Of a stretch of DNA of 64,000 bases, positions 1 through 11,347 are shown piece after piece. Positions within the stretch are counted from its first letter, which is position 1, and every line of letters starts with the position of its first letter. The notes under the pieces are model-generated. The model was not told the DNA's origin and did no database searches. It saw nothing but the letters and a program-made list of their open reading frames with translations. A program made the translations under genes and the position numbers. Source of the stretch: JAWKRB01 sp041389885 (GTDB lineage: Bacteria; Myxococcota_A; Polyangia; Polyangiales; Ga0077539); contig JAWKRB010000031.1 of NCBI GenBank assembly GCA_041389885.1, positions 31,051 to 95,050 on the forward strand. The letters are read 5' to 3'.

Positions 1-138
1 AGAGAAAATCTCCCAGGCGAGAACTTTCGCGTCGGGCGCGCGTCGGAGGGTGCACCGGCGGACACCCAGCACGCGCCGCGCCCTCTGCCTGGGCGCCGAC
101 GCCGCGCTGCGCGCTCGCCCCGAGGAGGCACACCCCCG

Positions 139-1635
139 ATGCTCAAGCCCCTGCGCGCCCTGCTCACCGACCGCCGCCGAGCCCGAAGCCTGGCGGTGGC
201 CTCTGTCACCCTCGCCGCCGCCGGCATCGTGCTGGTCCGCGCGCCGAAGCCCTCGCACGGAGGGCCCCGGAGCTCGCTCCTCGCGCCCGAGGTCGCCCCG
301 CCCCAGACCTCGCCGAGCGCCTCGCGCGCGCCGAGCGTGGCCTTCTCGACGGCCGCGCTCCACGGGCGGGTCGCGATGGCGCAGGGCGCGGTGTCCCCCG
401 GCGGGGTCAGCCACGTCTACGCCGAGATCCGCGTCGAGGCCGACGCGGCGGGCGACCGCGAGGTGCAGCGCCCCGTCGCGATGGCGCTGGTGCTCGACAT
501 CTCGGGCTCCATGAGCGGCGAGAAGATCGAGCAGGCGCGCGGCAGCGTGCTCTCGCTCGTCGACCAGATGCGCGACGACGACCGCATCGCCCTGGTGACC
601 TACAGCGACACCGCGCGCATCGTGCAGCCCCTGGCCCGCGTCGCCGACGTGAGACAGCGGCTCCACGCGGTGGTGCCGGCCATCGGCATCGAGGGCGGCA
701 CGAACATCCCCGCGGGGCTCGCCGCGGGCGCGGGCGCCCTCGAGTCGGTGCCCTCGTCGTTCGCGCGGCGCATCGTGCTCGTGAGCGACGGGCAAGACAC
801 CTCTGGGCAGCCCCTCGATCGCACGGCGTCGCGGGTGCGCGAGCGCGCCGAGCAGGGCGTCACGCTCTCGGCCCTCGGCGTCGGCGCGGACTACGACGAG
901 CGCTTCATGTCGCGCGTGGCCGACGCGGGTCGGGGCAACTACGAGTTCCTTCGGCAGGGGTCGCAGCTGAGGGCGTTTCTGACCCGCGAGCTCAACGAGG
1001 CCACGCGCACCACCGTCGACAACGCCCGCGTCGCGGTTCGCCTGCCCGCGGGGTGGTCGCTCGCGCGCGGCTACGGCGCCGAGGTGCGCAGCGACGGCCG
1101 CGAGCTCACCGTGCCCCTCGGGTCGATGTACGCCGGCGAGGCGAGGCGCCTCGTGCTCGACCTGCTGGTGAACCCGACCGTCGCCCAGGGCGTGCACGGT
1201 CTGGGCAGCGCGGGCGCCCTCCACGCGCGCCTGGACTACGACGACCTGCGCACGAGCGCGCCCGTCACCCGAGAGGTCGGCCAGCTGGCCATGGCCGTCG
1301 CGCCCAGCGCCCTCGACGCGAACGCCTCGCGCGACCCCGCGGTCTTCGCCGAGGCCGAGGGGACCGTGATCGCCGCCCGGCAGGCCGAGGCCGTCGTCGC
1401 CTGGCGCAGCGGCGACCGCGCGCAGGCCGCGGCGATCGCGCAGCAGAACCTCACCACGCTCCGGGCGCTGCAGGCCGCGGCGCCGACGCCGACGAGGGCC
1501 GCGCAGATCAGCGCGTACAGCCGCGACCGCAGCGCCTTCGAGGACATGTCCGCCGCGAGCGAAGAGGGCAGGGCGTACGGCCTGCGCAGCAACGCGATCC
1601 ACCGCCGGGCGCTCCGCAGCGCGACGGCGTACTGA
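139..1635 (+). CDS. VWA-domain protein, membrane-anchored or secreted
   Basis: This is a 498-residue protein with a von Willebrand factor type A domain. A basic N-terminus (TDRRRAR) precedes a hydrophobic segment at about residues 20-35, which fits a signal anchor or signal peptide. The VWA fold starts near residue 110 with a complete MIDAS motif, D-I-S-G-S at 120-124, the later Thr in GGTN (about 188) and the Asp in VSDG (about 217), so metal-dependent ligand binding is plausible. The C-terminal third resembles the tail of bacterial VWA proteins that carry a beta-sandwich plus a helical region. The ATG is preceded by GAGGAGG about 10 bases upstream. The next gene starts 15 bases after the stop, suggesting an operon. 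The ligand is unknown. Confidence 0.85.
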   Translation: MLKPLRALLTDRRRARSLAVASVTLAAAGIVLVRAPKPSHGGPRSSLLAPEVAPPQTSPSASRAPSVAFSTAALHGRVAMAQGAVSPGGVSHVYAEIRVEADAAGDREVQRPVAMALVLDISGSMSGEKIEQARGSVLSLVDQMRDDDRIALVTYSDTARIVQPLARVADVRQRLHAVVPAIGIEGGTNIPAGLAAGAGALESVPSSFARRIVLVSDGQDTSGQPLDRTASRVRERAEQGVTLSALGVGADYDERFMSRVADAGRGNYEFLRQGSQLRAFLTRELNEATRTTVDNARVAVRLPAGWSLARGYGAEVRSDGRELTVPLGSMYAGEARRLVLDLLVNPTVAQGVHGLGSAGALHARLDYDDLRTSAPVTREVGQLAMAVAPSALDANASRDPAVFAEAEGTVIAARQAEAVVAWRSGDRAQAAAIAQQNLTTLRALQAAAPTPTRAAQISAYSRDRSAFEDMSAASEEGRAYGLRSNAIHRRALRSATAY

Positions 1636-1650
1636 GGGGAGGGCCTGGAG

Positions 1651-2495
1651 ATGAACCTCGTCCTTCGCACGCTCCTGCTCGGCGCGGCGCTGCTGTCGGC
1701 GCCGCACCTCCTCACGCTGTCGGCGCCCTGGGCGGCGGCCGCGGCCATCGCGATCGGCGTGCTCGCCGCGTGGTCCATCGAGGAGCGCGTGAGCGCCCTG
1801 GTGGTCAGCGCGGGCGCGGTCGCGGCGCTCGCCTGGGTCTCGCTGCTCGCCGTCGACGAGAGCCTGGCGGGCGGCGCCTTTCTCGCCGTCGCGTCGTCGC
1901 CCCGGGCGCTCCGGGTGAGCCCCGCGAGGCTTCGCGCGGCGGGCGCGGCGCTCGCGCTCGTCGGCGGCGCGCTCGGCGCCTTCGTGGCCGCGCGGTACGC
2001 CGCCGACGGGTCGCTCGCGGTGCGGGCGGCGTGCCTCGTCGTGAGCGGGGTCCTCGCGTCGACGGTCGCGCTGGTGCCCGCCGACGAGCCCCTCGCGAGC
2101 GAGCTCGAGGCGGTCGCGCTGCAGACGGGGGGCGACGTGTCGGCGACGCTCTCCCGCGCGGCGGCGCTGCGCCGCAGGGTCGCGGGCAGCGAGGCGCTGG
2201 AGCAGCTCTCGCCCGAGACCCGCGCGCGCGTCGAGGCGGGGTGGGACTCCCTCGCGCACACCGCGTCGCGCCGCGCGGCGCTCGGCCCCGAGCTCGCCGC
2301 GGGCGCCGCGATCATCGACGCGCGCATCGCCTCGCACGTCGACGTGCTGGAGCGCGTCCACGCCGCCGCCGCCGAGCGCGTCGCGCGCACCCTGGGCCTC
2401 GAGACCCAGGGGATTCACGGCGCGAGCCTGAGCGCGAGGGCCTCGAGGCCGAGGTCCGCGCGCTCGCCGAGATCACCGACGGCGCGAGCGCCTGA
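1651..2495 (+). CDS. Multi-pass membrane protein with coiled-coil tail; apparent frameshift
   Basis: The frame opens 15 bases after the VWA gene and encodes hydrophobic segments in the first ~150 residues followed by a helical, Glu/Ala/Arg-rich region. In frame 1 the reading continues to 3390 through the antisense of the next gene, which is not credible. From about 2410 the -1 frame continues the acidic helical pattern (REGLEAEVRALAEITDG) and stops at 2495, just after the convergent gene ends at 2473. Adding one G to the GGGG run at 2409-2412 joins the two parts into a 281-residue protein. The cause is therefore a sequencing error, a true mutation or, less likely, programmed frameshifting. 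No family was recognised. It may be a partner of the upstream VWA protein. Confidence 0.55.
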
Positions 2496-3663
2496 GCGCT
2501 ATCCCCCGCGCCGCGGGCGGCGACCATGTGCGCTGCGCGACCACCCGCATGCGCACCCGCACCCGCGTCCCTCCGCTCTCCTCGCCGTACACCGTCCAGC
2601 CGTCGTTGTTCGCGAAGGGCGTGCCCGTCACCGCGTCGCTGACCTCGAGGCGCCAGCGCGACCAGCGCGCCCCCGCGGCGTGCCAGTCCGAGGCGCCGAG
2701 GGCCTCGCGCAGCGCGGCGGTCGCGGCGCGGTCGAGGGGCTGGAACCCCGACGGCCGCGACACGCGGAGCGAGCGGACCTCCCCGCTGGCCTCCTGCTCC
2801 ACCTCGATCTCCACGCGCAGCAGGTGGTAGCGCAGGCTCGAGGTCGTGGCGCCGTAGGTCATCCCCGAGAACGCCGCGCCGTGCCGTTGGTCGAACTCCT
2901 CGGCGATGCCGCCCTCGACGCCGGGCACGTCGCGCCGCTGCCCGGGCTCGGTGTGCATCGGCGCCGCGGCCACGGCGCGGCCGATGCCGCTCACCGAGCG
3001 CACCAGGTCGAGCTCCTCGACGGCGCGGCGCGCGACCGCCGGGTCGGCGCGTCCCGAGCCCGCGGGTCGGTCGTCGCGCCGCGTCGCCTCCAGCCCCTCG
3101 CGCGTCGGGCCCATGGCGAGGGCGCGCAGGCACTCGGGCGTGGTGCAGGGGCCTCGCGCGCCGCCGAAGATGTCGCGAGACCCGCGGGTGGTCGCCGCGG
3201 CGGGGGGAATGACCCACCCCTCCGACGCGCCGCGCAGCGTCGCGTCTCCCGAGGCCCGGAGGATGTTCGCCGCGCTGAGCGAGGGGGGGTGCGTTGGCGG
3301 CGCGGGGAGCGCAGGCCCTTGCGGCGCAACGGGTTGTGGGGTCGGCGGCGCGGTCGTGGGCTCGGCGCTGGGGGCGGCGGCGCGGGGTGACGGGGCGCTC
3401 GCCCTGTCCCTCGCGGGCGCGACGCGCGCGGCCGCCTGCGGCGGTGCTGGGGGCGTCGGGGTGAGCTCCGGGGGCGCGACGGGGGGGGGAGGGGGCTCGG
3501 GCGGCGCCTCGACGGTGAGCTCCACCGGCTGCACCTGCGCCAGCCTCGGCGGGGGCGCGGGACCTCGCGGCGAGGCCAGGACCGCGACGGCCACCGCGAC
3601 GACGTGCAGCGCGCCCGAGGCTGTGACGATGCGGGGCCATGTGCTGTCGTGACGCGAGGTCAT
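2473..3663 (-). CDS. TonB-like energy-transducer protein
   Basis: This 396-residue protein has the three-part layout of TonB family proteins: one N-terminal hydrophobic segment (about residues 15-30), a long Pro/Ala-rich linker (about 45-130), and a C-terminal globular part near 270-330 with the pattern V-E-I-E-V...G-x-V-x-x-L-R-V...F-x-P-L-D-x-A-A. That pattern is typical of TonB C-terminal domains, which link inner-membrane proton motive force to outer-membrane partners. The central region (about 150-260) has no clear match. No ExbB or ExbD gene is visible nearby. It begins 13 bases after truB, so it is probably the last gene of that minus-strand operon. Some myxobacterial TonB-like proteins serve other envelope roles, so the substrate is open. 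Confidence 0.65.
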   Translation of the reverse strand: MTSRHDSTWPRIVTASGALHVVAVAVAVLASPRGPAPPPRLAQVQPVELTVEAPPEPPPPPVAPPELTPTPPAPPQAAARVAPARDRASAPSPRAAAPSAEPTTAPPTPQPVAPQGPALPAPPTHPPSLSAANILRASGDATLRGASEGWVIPPAAATTRGSRDIFGGARGPCTTPECLRALAMGPTREGLEATRRDDRPAGSGRADPAVARRAVEELDLVRSVSGIGRAVAAAPMHTEPGQRRDVPGVEGGIAEEFDQRHGAAFSGMTYGATTSSLRYHLLRVEIEVEQEASGEVRSLRVSRPSGFQPLDRAATAALREALGASDWHAAGARWSRWRLEVSDAVTGTPFANNDGWTVYGEESGGTRVRVRMRVVAQRTWSPPAARGIALRRSRRR

Positions 3664-3676
3664 ACAGGGCGGTGCT

Positions 3677-4648
3677 CTACCCCAACCCCTGGGTGCGCGC
3701 GGTGTTCCCGAGAAAGTCGGCGACGCTGGCGTCGGAGAGGTTTCGCTCGGCGCGCAGGGCGCCGCCCTCGCTGCGCGCGAGCCCGAGGGCGCGGGGCGGG
3801 AGCTCGCCCCGGTCCACGAGCGCGAGGAGTACGCCCTCGGGGGTGCCCTCGGGGGCCTCGGCGACCCGACCGCAGCGCAGCTCGCGGGCCCGCGCCAGAT
3901 CGATCCGAATCGAGGGCACGCGCCCCTCGAGGGCCTCGATCGGCAGCAGCGCGGCGCGCACCGCGGCCCGCGCGTCGTCGTCGGACCTCGCGGCCCGGAG
4001 CGTCTCGCCCGGGAGGCTCCCCTCGAGGTCGAAGCAGCCCGAGCGCGTGCGGCGCAGCGCGCGCACGTGGGCGACGGTGCCCACCCGCGCCGCGAGGTCG
4101 CGGGCGAGGGCGCGCACGTAGAAGCCCTTGGAGCAGGTCATCGCGATCGACGCGTCACCGCCCTCGTGCGCCAGCACCCGGGCGTCGCAGAGGGTGACCT
4201 CCCTCGCGGGCAGCGCGACCTCCTCGCCGCGGCGCACGCGCTCGTGGGACGCCACGCCGCCCACCTTGATGGCGCTCACCGCGGGGGGCACCTGCAGCAT
4301 CGGCCCGACCATTTCATGAAGCGCTTCACGAAGCGCCGCGGGGTCGACCTCGGCGGGGCCGGTGCGGGTGACCTCGCCGTCGGCGTCGAGGGAGTCGGTC
4401 TCGGCGCCGAATCGCAGGGTGGCCTCGTACGACTTGTCTTCGGCGGTGATGAACGACGAGAGCTTGGTGGCCTCGCCGACGAGGAGCACGAGCACGCCGG
4501 TGGCGGCGGGGTCGAGGGTGCCCGCGTGGCCCACCTCGCGGGTGCGCAGGGCGCGTCGGGCCCAGGCGACCACGTCGTGGGACGTGCACCCCGCGGGCTT
4601 GTCGACGACGACGACGCCCGTGGGCGTGGGCTCTCTCGGGGCGCTCAT
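3677..4648 (-). CDS. truB: tRNA pseudouridine(55) synthase TruB
   Basis: TruB converts U55 of the tRNA T-loop to pseudouridine in the cytoplasm. The 323-residue length is normal. The N-terminus has the family's signature run: VVVVDKPAGCTSHDVV, then the catalytic-Asp motif GHAGTLDPAATGVL with Asp at about residue 46, then the KSYEATLRFGAETDSLDADGE region. A C-terminal PUA-like segment follows, with RALGLARSEGG. I place the start at 4648 because its ATG overlaps the stop of the upstream membrane-protein gene (ATGA), which indicates translational coupling. The frame stays open far upstream but that part is only the shadow of other genes. The neighbouring rbfA or rpsO genes often found beside truB are absent. 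Confidence 0.95.
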   Translation of the reverse strand: MSAPREPTPTGVVVVDKPAGCTSHDVVAWARRALRTREVGHAGTLDPAATGVLVLLVGEATKLSSFITAEDKSYEATLRFGAETDSLDADGEVTRTGPAEVDPAALREALHEMVGPMLQVPPAVSAIKVGGVASHERVRRGEEVALPAREVTLCDARVLAHEGGDASIAMTCSKGFYVRALARDLAARVGTVAHVRALRRTRSGCFDLEGSLPGETLRAARSDDDARAAVRAALLPIEALEGRVPSIRIDLARARELRCGRVAEAPEGTPEGVLLALVDRGELPPRALGLARSEGGALRAERNLSDASVADFLGNTARTQGLG

Positions 4649-5202
4649 CGCTCGACGGTCGCGAGCACCGGCTGCACCGAGGGGCCGAGCGCGCCGTATC
4701 GGTGCGGCGCGACGACGCGGGAGCCGCCGAGGTCGCGCACGTCGCCCTCGGTGTACCCGAGGAGCTTGAGGGTGGTGATCAGCTCGTGGGCGCTGATGCG
4801 CACCGAGCGGAGCACCGCGCCGTTCGCTCGGCGCACCGTGAGGCGCCCGACGCCCACGTTGCGCCCGCCGAGGTCTTCGCCGCAGAGGGCCCGGAGCTCT
4901 CGCGGGGGGAGCTCGGCCAGGGTCACCCCGAGGTAGTTCTCGACGCGCCAGGCGCCGCTGGGCGCGACCTCGATGCGGGCGAAGGCCGTGAGGTAGGGCC
5001 ACACGCACACGCAGAGCACCGAGGCGGTGGCGACGCTCCAGCCGAGCACCTCCCAGCGCAGGGCGGAGGCGCGTCGGTGCATCTCGTCGCGGAGGAGCGA
5101 TCGGGCCATGAGGGCGGCGAGGCCCAGCGCGAGGGCGATGAGCGCGAGGGCGGCCACGTGCCAGGAGAACTGGATCCAGTGGCCGAGGGAGAGCGCGCGC
5201 AT
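4645..5202 (-). CDS. Small two-helix membrane protein of unknown function
   Basis: This 185-residue protein begins with a hydrophobic helix (about residues 10-35, WQFSWHV-like start and LALIALALGLAALMA), a short basic loop, and a second helix (about 52-72). The C-terminal ~110 residues are predicted outside the membrane and contain ENYLGVTLAELPPRELRALCGEDLGG and a KLLGYTEGDVRDLGG stretch. The last part could be a small periplasmic domain sensing or binding something, but I recognise no family. Its stop overlaps the truB start by four bases, so the two are co-translated. It is the first gene of the three-gene operon, and the 222-base gap upstream to lon holds the promoters of both directions. 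Confidence 0.65.
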   Translation of the reverse strand: MRALSLGHWIQFSWHVAALALIALALGLAALMARSLLRDEMHRRASALRWEVLGWSVATASVLCVCVWPYLTAFARIEVAPSGAWRVENYLGVTLAELPPRELRALCGEDLGGRNVGVGRLTVRRANGAVLRSVRISAHELITTLKLLGYTEGDVRDLGGSRVVAPHRYGALGPSVQPVLATVER

Positions 5203-5265
5203 GGGCGCAACCTAGCGGCGTTCTGTCACCGCGGCAAACGGGTTGGGGGGGCGTGTGAGACGGAT

Positions 5266-5343
5266 CATTGCGCGGTGCAATGTCCGTGACTATCTTCGCG
5301 CTTCCAACGCAGGGCCGCAGGCGTCCTGATCCATTGCGCGGTG
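5266..5343. promoter_or_regulatory. Repeated and palindromic motif upstream of the first lon gene
   Basis: The 12-mer CATTGCGCGGTG occurs at 5266-5277 and again at 5332-5343. The first copy is part of a perfect inverted repeat, ATTGC-N5-GCAAT, at 5267-5281. Two spaced copies in the short divergent region in front of a stress protease suggest an operator, though no known box is matched. The second copy contains a GTG in the lon frame at 5341 that I do not take as the start. Confidence 0.4.
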
Positions 5344-5424
5344 GCGCTTCGGGCGATGTTCTTCGCGGCCGAAGGGGAACTGACCGCGCCGGGACCGTCT
5401 GCGCGCAATGCACCTGAGGTGACG

Positions 5425-7836
<2,412 letters not shown>

Positions 7837-7918
7837 CCGACGATCGAAGCGCCGCCCTGCGTCGCGGCGCGGGTCGCGGCGGGTCGCGCGCCCTTCGCCG
7901 CTCGTGTAGCGTCGAGCG

Positions 7919-8950
7919 ATGTTGTCGTTCGGCGAGGCGGTCGATCGCGTGGTGGGGGTCGCGTCGCACGCGCTGCACGGGATGCGAGGCGCGGGGCAGA
8001 ACACCGTCGGCGACCTCGACCCGTACCTCGACGCGCCGCGGGAGACGCTCTTTCCCGCGCCGGTGGTGCCGCGCGACGTTCGCCGCCGCGCGCCGAAGAT
8101 TCAGCTCGGCGCGCGGGTCACCGAGACGCTGCGGTGGCACAGCCAGCACGTTCCGCTGTGCCCTCACTACCGAGCGCGTCACACCGGGGAGTACTGGCTC
8201 AACCAGCGGGTGACCGCGCGGTGGATGCATCCCCGCTCGGGCAAGCGCCGGCGCGCGCTGATGTACGTGCACGGTTGGCTCGAGCCGGGACCGTGGGTCG
8301 AAGAGGCCGTGCTGCTCCCGCGGTTGCACGACGAGCTCGGGGTGGACGTGGTGCACATCCAGCTGCCGTTTCACGGCAGCCGCAACCCCCGCAGCGCGCT
8401 CTTTCACGGCGAGTTCTTCTGGAGCGCGGACCTCGTGCGCACCGTCGAGGCCGTGCGCCAGTCGCTCATCGACGCGCGCACGCTCATGGCGTGGCTGCGC
8501 GAGGTGCAGGGCTACGACGAGGTCGGCGTCACCGGGATCTCCCTGGGCGGCGGGCTCACCATGGCCCTCGCGTGCGTCGACCCGACGCCGGACTACATCG
8601 TTCCCATCATCGGTCACCTCAAGCTCGGCGAGGCCATCGAAGAGGCGCCGATCCTCTGGCGCATGAAGTCCGACCTCGAGCGCTTCGGCATCGACCGCGA
8701 GAAGCGACAGGAGATCTTTCGACGCCTCGGCCTCGGCACCCTCGCGCCCAGGCTCGCGAAGGAGCGGCAGCTCTGGATCGCCGCCACCGACGACGTCTAC
8801 ATTGCCGCGCCGCTGGTGCGCGCGCAGTGGGAGGAGTGGGGGCGCCCGCCCATCGAGTGGATCCCCGGCGGGCACATGACCTTTCCCCTCGCGATCGGGC
8901 AGATCATGGCGCGGTGGCGCGCGTTCTCCGACTCGCTCGCGGCGCGCTAG
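7919..8950 (+). CDS. Alpha/beta-hydrolase family protein
   Basis: This 343-residue protein has the alpha/beta-hydrolase landmarks: an oxyanion-side HG motif in YVHGWLEPGP (about residue 118), a nucleophile elbow G-I-S-L-G-G (Ser about 208), an acidic residue in AATDDVYIAA and a C-terminal GGHMTF that supplies the catalytic His. The pattern, with a long N-terminal extension and the WLxPR-like HQLPFHGSR segment, recalls the ABHD18/DUF2048 group, but that placement is tentative. No signal peptide is seen, so it probably acts in the cytoplasm on an ester or thioester. It lies 82 bases after lon on the same strand and could be transcribed with it. Confidence 0.75.
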   Translation: MLSFGEAVDRVVGVASHALHGMRGAGQNTVGDLDPYLDAPRETLFPAPVVPRDVRRRAPKIQLGARVTETLRWHSQHVPLCPHYRARHTGEYWLNQRVTARWMHPRSGKRRRALMYVHGWLEPGPWVEEAVLLPRLHDELGVDVVHIQLPFHGSRNPRSALFHGEFFWSADLVRTVEAVRQSLIDARTLMAWLREVQGYDEVGVTGISLGGGLTMALACVDPTPDYIVPIIGHLKLGEAIEEAPILWRMKSDLERFGIDREKRQEIFRRLGLGTLAPRLAKERQLWIAATDDVYIAAPLVRAQWEEWGRPPIEWIPGGHMTFPLAIGQIMARWRAFSDSLAAR

Positions 8951-8971
8951 GCGCGACGACGCCGCCGCTCG

Positions 8972-10141
8972 TCACCGTGGTCGAGGCTCGAGCCTTCGCG
9001 GCGCGCTCGCGGTGCTCGCGGCCTGCGCGGCGGTCGAGGGCTGCGCGCCCGGCGCGACCGAGAGGATCTCCGTGCGCCCGTCGGCGTAGGCGGCCACGGC
9101 CCAGCGCTCGGGGCTGTAGTCGCCGCCGGGGACGTTGGCGTTCCAGTCGAGGTTGAGCCAAACAGGGCACTCGGTGGAGCTTCGGTACGCGACGACGCGT
9201 CGGGTGCCCGCGTAGCGCGCCCAGTCGCGCCCGTAGAAGCTCACGAGCTTGGTCGCGACGTCGGCGGCGGGCTCGCGCACGCAGGCCTCGGCGTACGCGT
9301 GTCCCCCCTGCGGTCCCTCCATGAACACCACCCGGGCCTCGCCGCCGATGGCGCGCACCATCGCGGCGAGGACGACGGCGAAATCGTCGCAGTCGCCGGC
9401 GTAGTCGTTGTCGATCGACTCCCTGGGCATGGCGACGTACTCGCGCCCGCGCGGGTCGTTGACGTAGCGCCAGCGCTGCCGCACCGACGACCAGATCGCG
9501 GCGATCTGCCCGACGTTGTAGGGCCCCCCGGAGCGCGCCGCGAGCTGCACCGCGGTGTTGCGCACCACCGGGTCGCTCGAGTCGAAGGCGCGCCGCAGCT
9601 GCGGGACCATCGTGGTGCGCACGTAGGCCTCCTCGTCGCTGCGCGCGGTGCTGGCGGCGCGCTTCTCTTCGACCTTCGCGACGAGGCTGTCGAGGGCGCC
9701 CGTCTGCTTCGCCACCGCGGCGAGCACCAGCGCCGACGACGCCGCGAAGACCGCCGCGAGCACCGGACCCCAGGCGCGGGCGCGGGGCGCGGCGCGGGAG
9801 GCCCCCGGCGGAGGCGGGGGAGGGGCGTCTTTCAGCAGCACCGTGCCCGACGCGTTGGCGCGCAGAAACTCGCGCAGCGCCGGATCGCTCCACGGGAGCT
9901 GCACCCTGCCCGCGACGACGTGGTCGCCGGGGCGCACCAGCGCGCGCTGCACCTTGCGGTCGCCGACCCAGGTGCCGTTGGCGCTCGCGAGGTCTTCGAC
10001 CAGCACCTGATCGCCGCGCCAGGACAGCTTGAGGTGCCGACCGCTGACGGTCTCGTGCTCGATCACGAGGTCACAGTCCCTGCTGCGCCCGACCACGATG
10101 GGCTTCGTCGCCTTCGCCACCCGCAGACTGTAGCAGGCCAT
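8972..10141 (-). CDS. FHA domain fused to a transglutaminase-like domain
   Basis: The 389-residue protein begins with a forkhead-associated domain at about 1-85: VGRSRDCDLVI, then SGRHLKL, then NGTWVGDRKV, the conserved phosphothreonine-binding residues. A proline-rich linker and one hydrophobic segment (about 122-143) follow. The C-terminal half is transglutaminase/cysteine-protease-like, with Cys in YAGDCDDFAVVLAAM (about 249), His in QGGHAYAEA (about 275) and Asp in NLDWNANVPGG (about 331), so the catalytic triad looks complete. FHA in the cytoplasm with the enzyme domain beyond one membrane span would couple kinase signalling to an envelope activity, but that is inference. Kinases with which it could pair are encoded at 17.5 and 33.6 kb. 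Confidence 0.8.
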   Translation of the reverse strand: MACYSLRVAKATKPIVVGRSRDCDLVIEHETVSGRHLKLSWRGDQVLVEDLASANGTWVGDRKVQRALVRPGDHVVAGRVQLPWSDPALREFLRANASGTVLLKDAPPPPPPGASRAAPRARAWGPVLAAVFAASSALVLAAVAKQTGALDSLVAKVEEKRAASTARSDEEAYVRTTMVPQLRRAFDSSDPVVRNTAVQLAARSGGPYNVGQIAAIWSSVRQRWRYVNDPRGREYVAMPRESIDNDYAGDCDDFAVVLAAMVRAIGGEARVVFMEGPQGGHAYAEACVREPAADVATKLVSFYGRDWARYAGTRRVVAYRSSTECPVWLNLDWNANVPGGDYSPERWAVAAYADGRTEILSVAPGAQPSTAAQAASTASAPRRLEPRPR

Positions 10142-10283
10142 CAGGAGCCGCGGAGCGCGGTCGACGTGTGGCGCTCAGGCCCGAAGCGCGGGCCTCTCAC
10201 GGGGGCTCGGGGATCGCGGCGACCCTCGAGGCGGGTCCCGGCGATCGCTTGTCACCCGCCCGAGCTCGCGATACCCCCGGCGG

Positions 10284-10658
10284 GTGCGTGAAGAGTCGAG
10301 TGACGGGGCGCGAGGCGCGGTGAGCTTCGTCGAGGTCGAGGTCGATCCCGGCGCGGCGGACCCCGAGGGGCTGTCGCTGCGCTTCAAGCGCGTGGCCGGC
10401 GGCGAGGCCCGCGACATCACGTGGGTCTCGCACGAGTCGGAGAGCGGCCTCGACGGGCGCTGGGCCGTGTTTCACGCGGAGCGCGAGGACGGTCCGCACA
10501 CGCTCGGCGCGCGGGCGACGCAGGTAGAAGACTCGAGCGACGGCGCGGTGTGGCTCGTGTCCGGCGGGCGTCAGGGGCTCGTGCTGCGGCACGACGCGAG
10601 CGGCGACGAGGAGCGGGTGCCGTACCTGGTGCTCTCGCTCCGCACGGCGATGGGGTAG
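10284..10658 (+). CDS. Small hypothetical protein
   Basis: This is a 124-residue, acidic, soluble protein with no signal peptide, no cysteines and no recognised domain. Its sequence alternates hydrophobic and charged residues (VSFVEVEVDPG, LSLRFKRVAGG, VPYLVLSLRTAMG), which suggests a small beta-sheet fold. The frame starts with GTG at 10284. A second GTG at 10320 (giving VSFVEVE) would remove 12 residues and fits the beginning of the hydrophobic pattern better, but neither has a strong ribosome-binding site. It converges with the lipoprotein gene whose stop lies 5 bases beyond. Codon bias fits a real gene, but evidence is limited to this. Confidence 0.5.
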   Translation: MREESSDGARGAVSFVEVEVDPGAADPEGLSLRFKRVAGGEARDITWVSHESESGLDGRWAVFHAEREDGPHTLGARATQVEDSSDGAVWLVSGGRQGLVLRHDASGDEERVPYLVLSLRTAMG

Positions 10659-10663
10659 GCGCC

Positions 10664-11221
10664 TCAGGGCGTCGGCTCGGGCCAGGCGCCGAGCTGCTCA
10701 CAGCGCTCGACGAAGAGCCGCCCCTGCCGGGTGTCGTTGTCGATGTACACCTGATTCACCGCCGAGCGCGGGAGCACCGAGCCCCCGGCGCACCGCGCGC
10801 TCTGCCCAGGCCCCAGCACGAACCTCGCGCCGACGCGGAGCTCGCAGCGGGACCACGCGTCGAGCGCGCTCCACTCGGGGCAGATGTCGTTCTGCGCGCG
10901 GTAGCTCGCGCGGGGGCCCACGGGGCGCTCCAGCGACCACCAGCGCCCGAGCTCGGTGTGCGCCCGGTCGCGCTGCCACACGCGGTAGACGGTCACCGCG
11001 CGCGTGGCCTCGAAGACCGCGCCGGTGCACAGCCTCCCTTCGCCCTCCGCGCCGAGCGCGCTCGCGAGCAGGGTGGGGTCTTCGACGCGCCGCGCGCCCT
11101 CCGGCGCCGCCGCGATGGTTCCGACGCACGCGGGTTCTGCGACCGGCGCGCGAGGTGTCACGGGCGCCGTCGCGCAGCCCAGGACCATCACCAGCGTCGC
11201 GACGAGACTCGGGGGGCGCAT
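10664..11221 (-). CDS. Hypothetical lipoprotein
   Basis: A 185-residue protein starting MRPPSLVATLVMVLGCATAP, a lipoprotein signal peptide with the lipobox V-L-G-C, so the mature protein should be lipid-anchored in the envelope. The mature part has several cysteines (LCTGAV, DICPEW, RCELRV, ARCAGG, ERCEQL), which may form disulfides in the periplasm. No known domain was recognised; the run RVGARFVLGPGQSARC resembles small secreted myxobacterial proteins of unknown role. The frame is open for 66 codons further upstream, but the signal peptide fixes the start at 11221. It is divergent from the gene at 11409, with about 190 bases between. Confidence 0.65.
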   Translation of the reverse strand: MRPPSLVATLVMVLGCATAPVTPRAPVAEPACVGTIAAAPEGARRVEDPTLLASALGAEGEGRLCTGAVFEATRAVTVYRVWQRDRAHTELGRWWSLERPVGPRASYRAQNDICPEWSALDAWSRCELRVGARFVLGPGQSARCAGGSVLPRSAVNQVYIDNDTRQGRLFVERCEQLGAWPEPTP

Positions 11222-11347
11222 CGCGCGGCATGGAGCCCTGGCAGGGCCCCTCGGGTCAAGGTCGGGCGCGTCGGCCCGCGTTCGTATGACGCATCGCGTT
11301 CGCCCTGAATCGTCAACAGACCCTGGAGAAAATGTGATCTGAGACCC

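Noticed and set aside
5341..5424. Earlier GTG start for the first lon adding 28 residues
   Set aside because: The extra residues show no family pattern, the GTG lies in a repeated motif, and GAGGT is correctly placed before ATG 5425.
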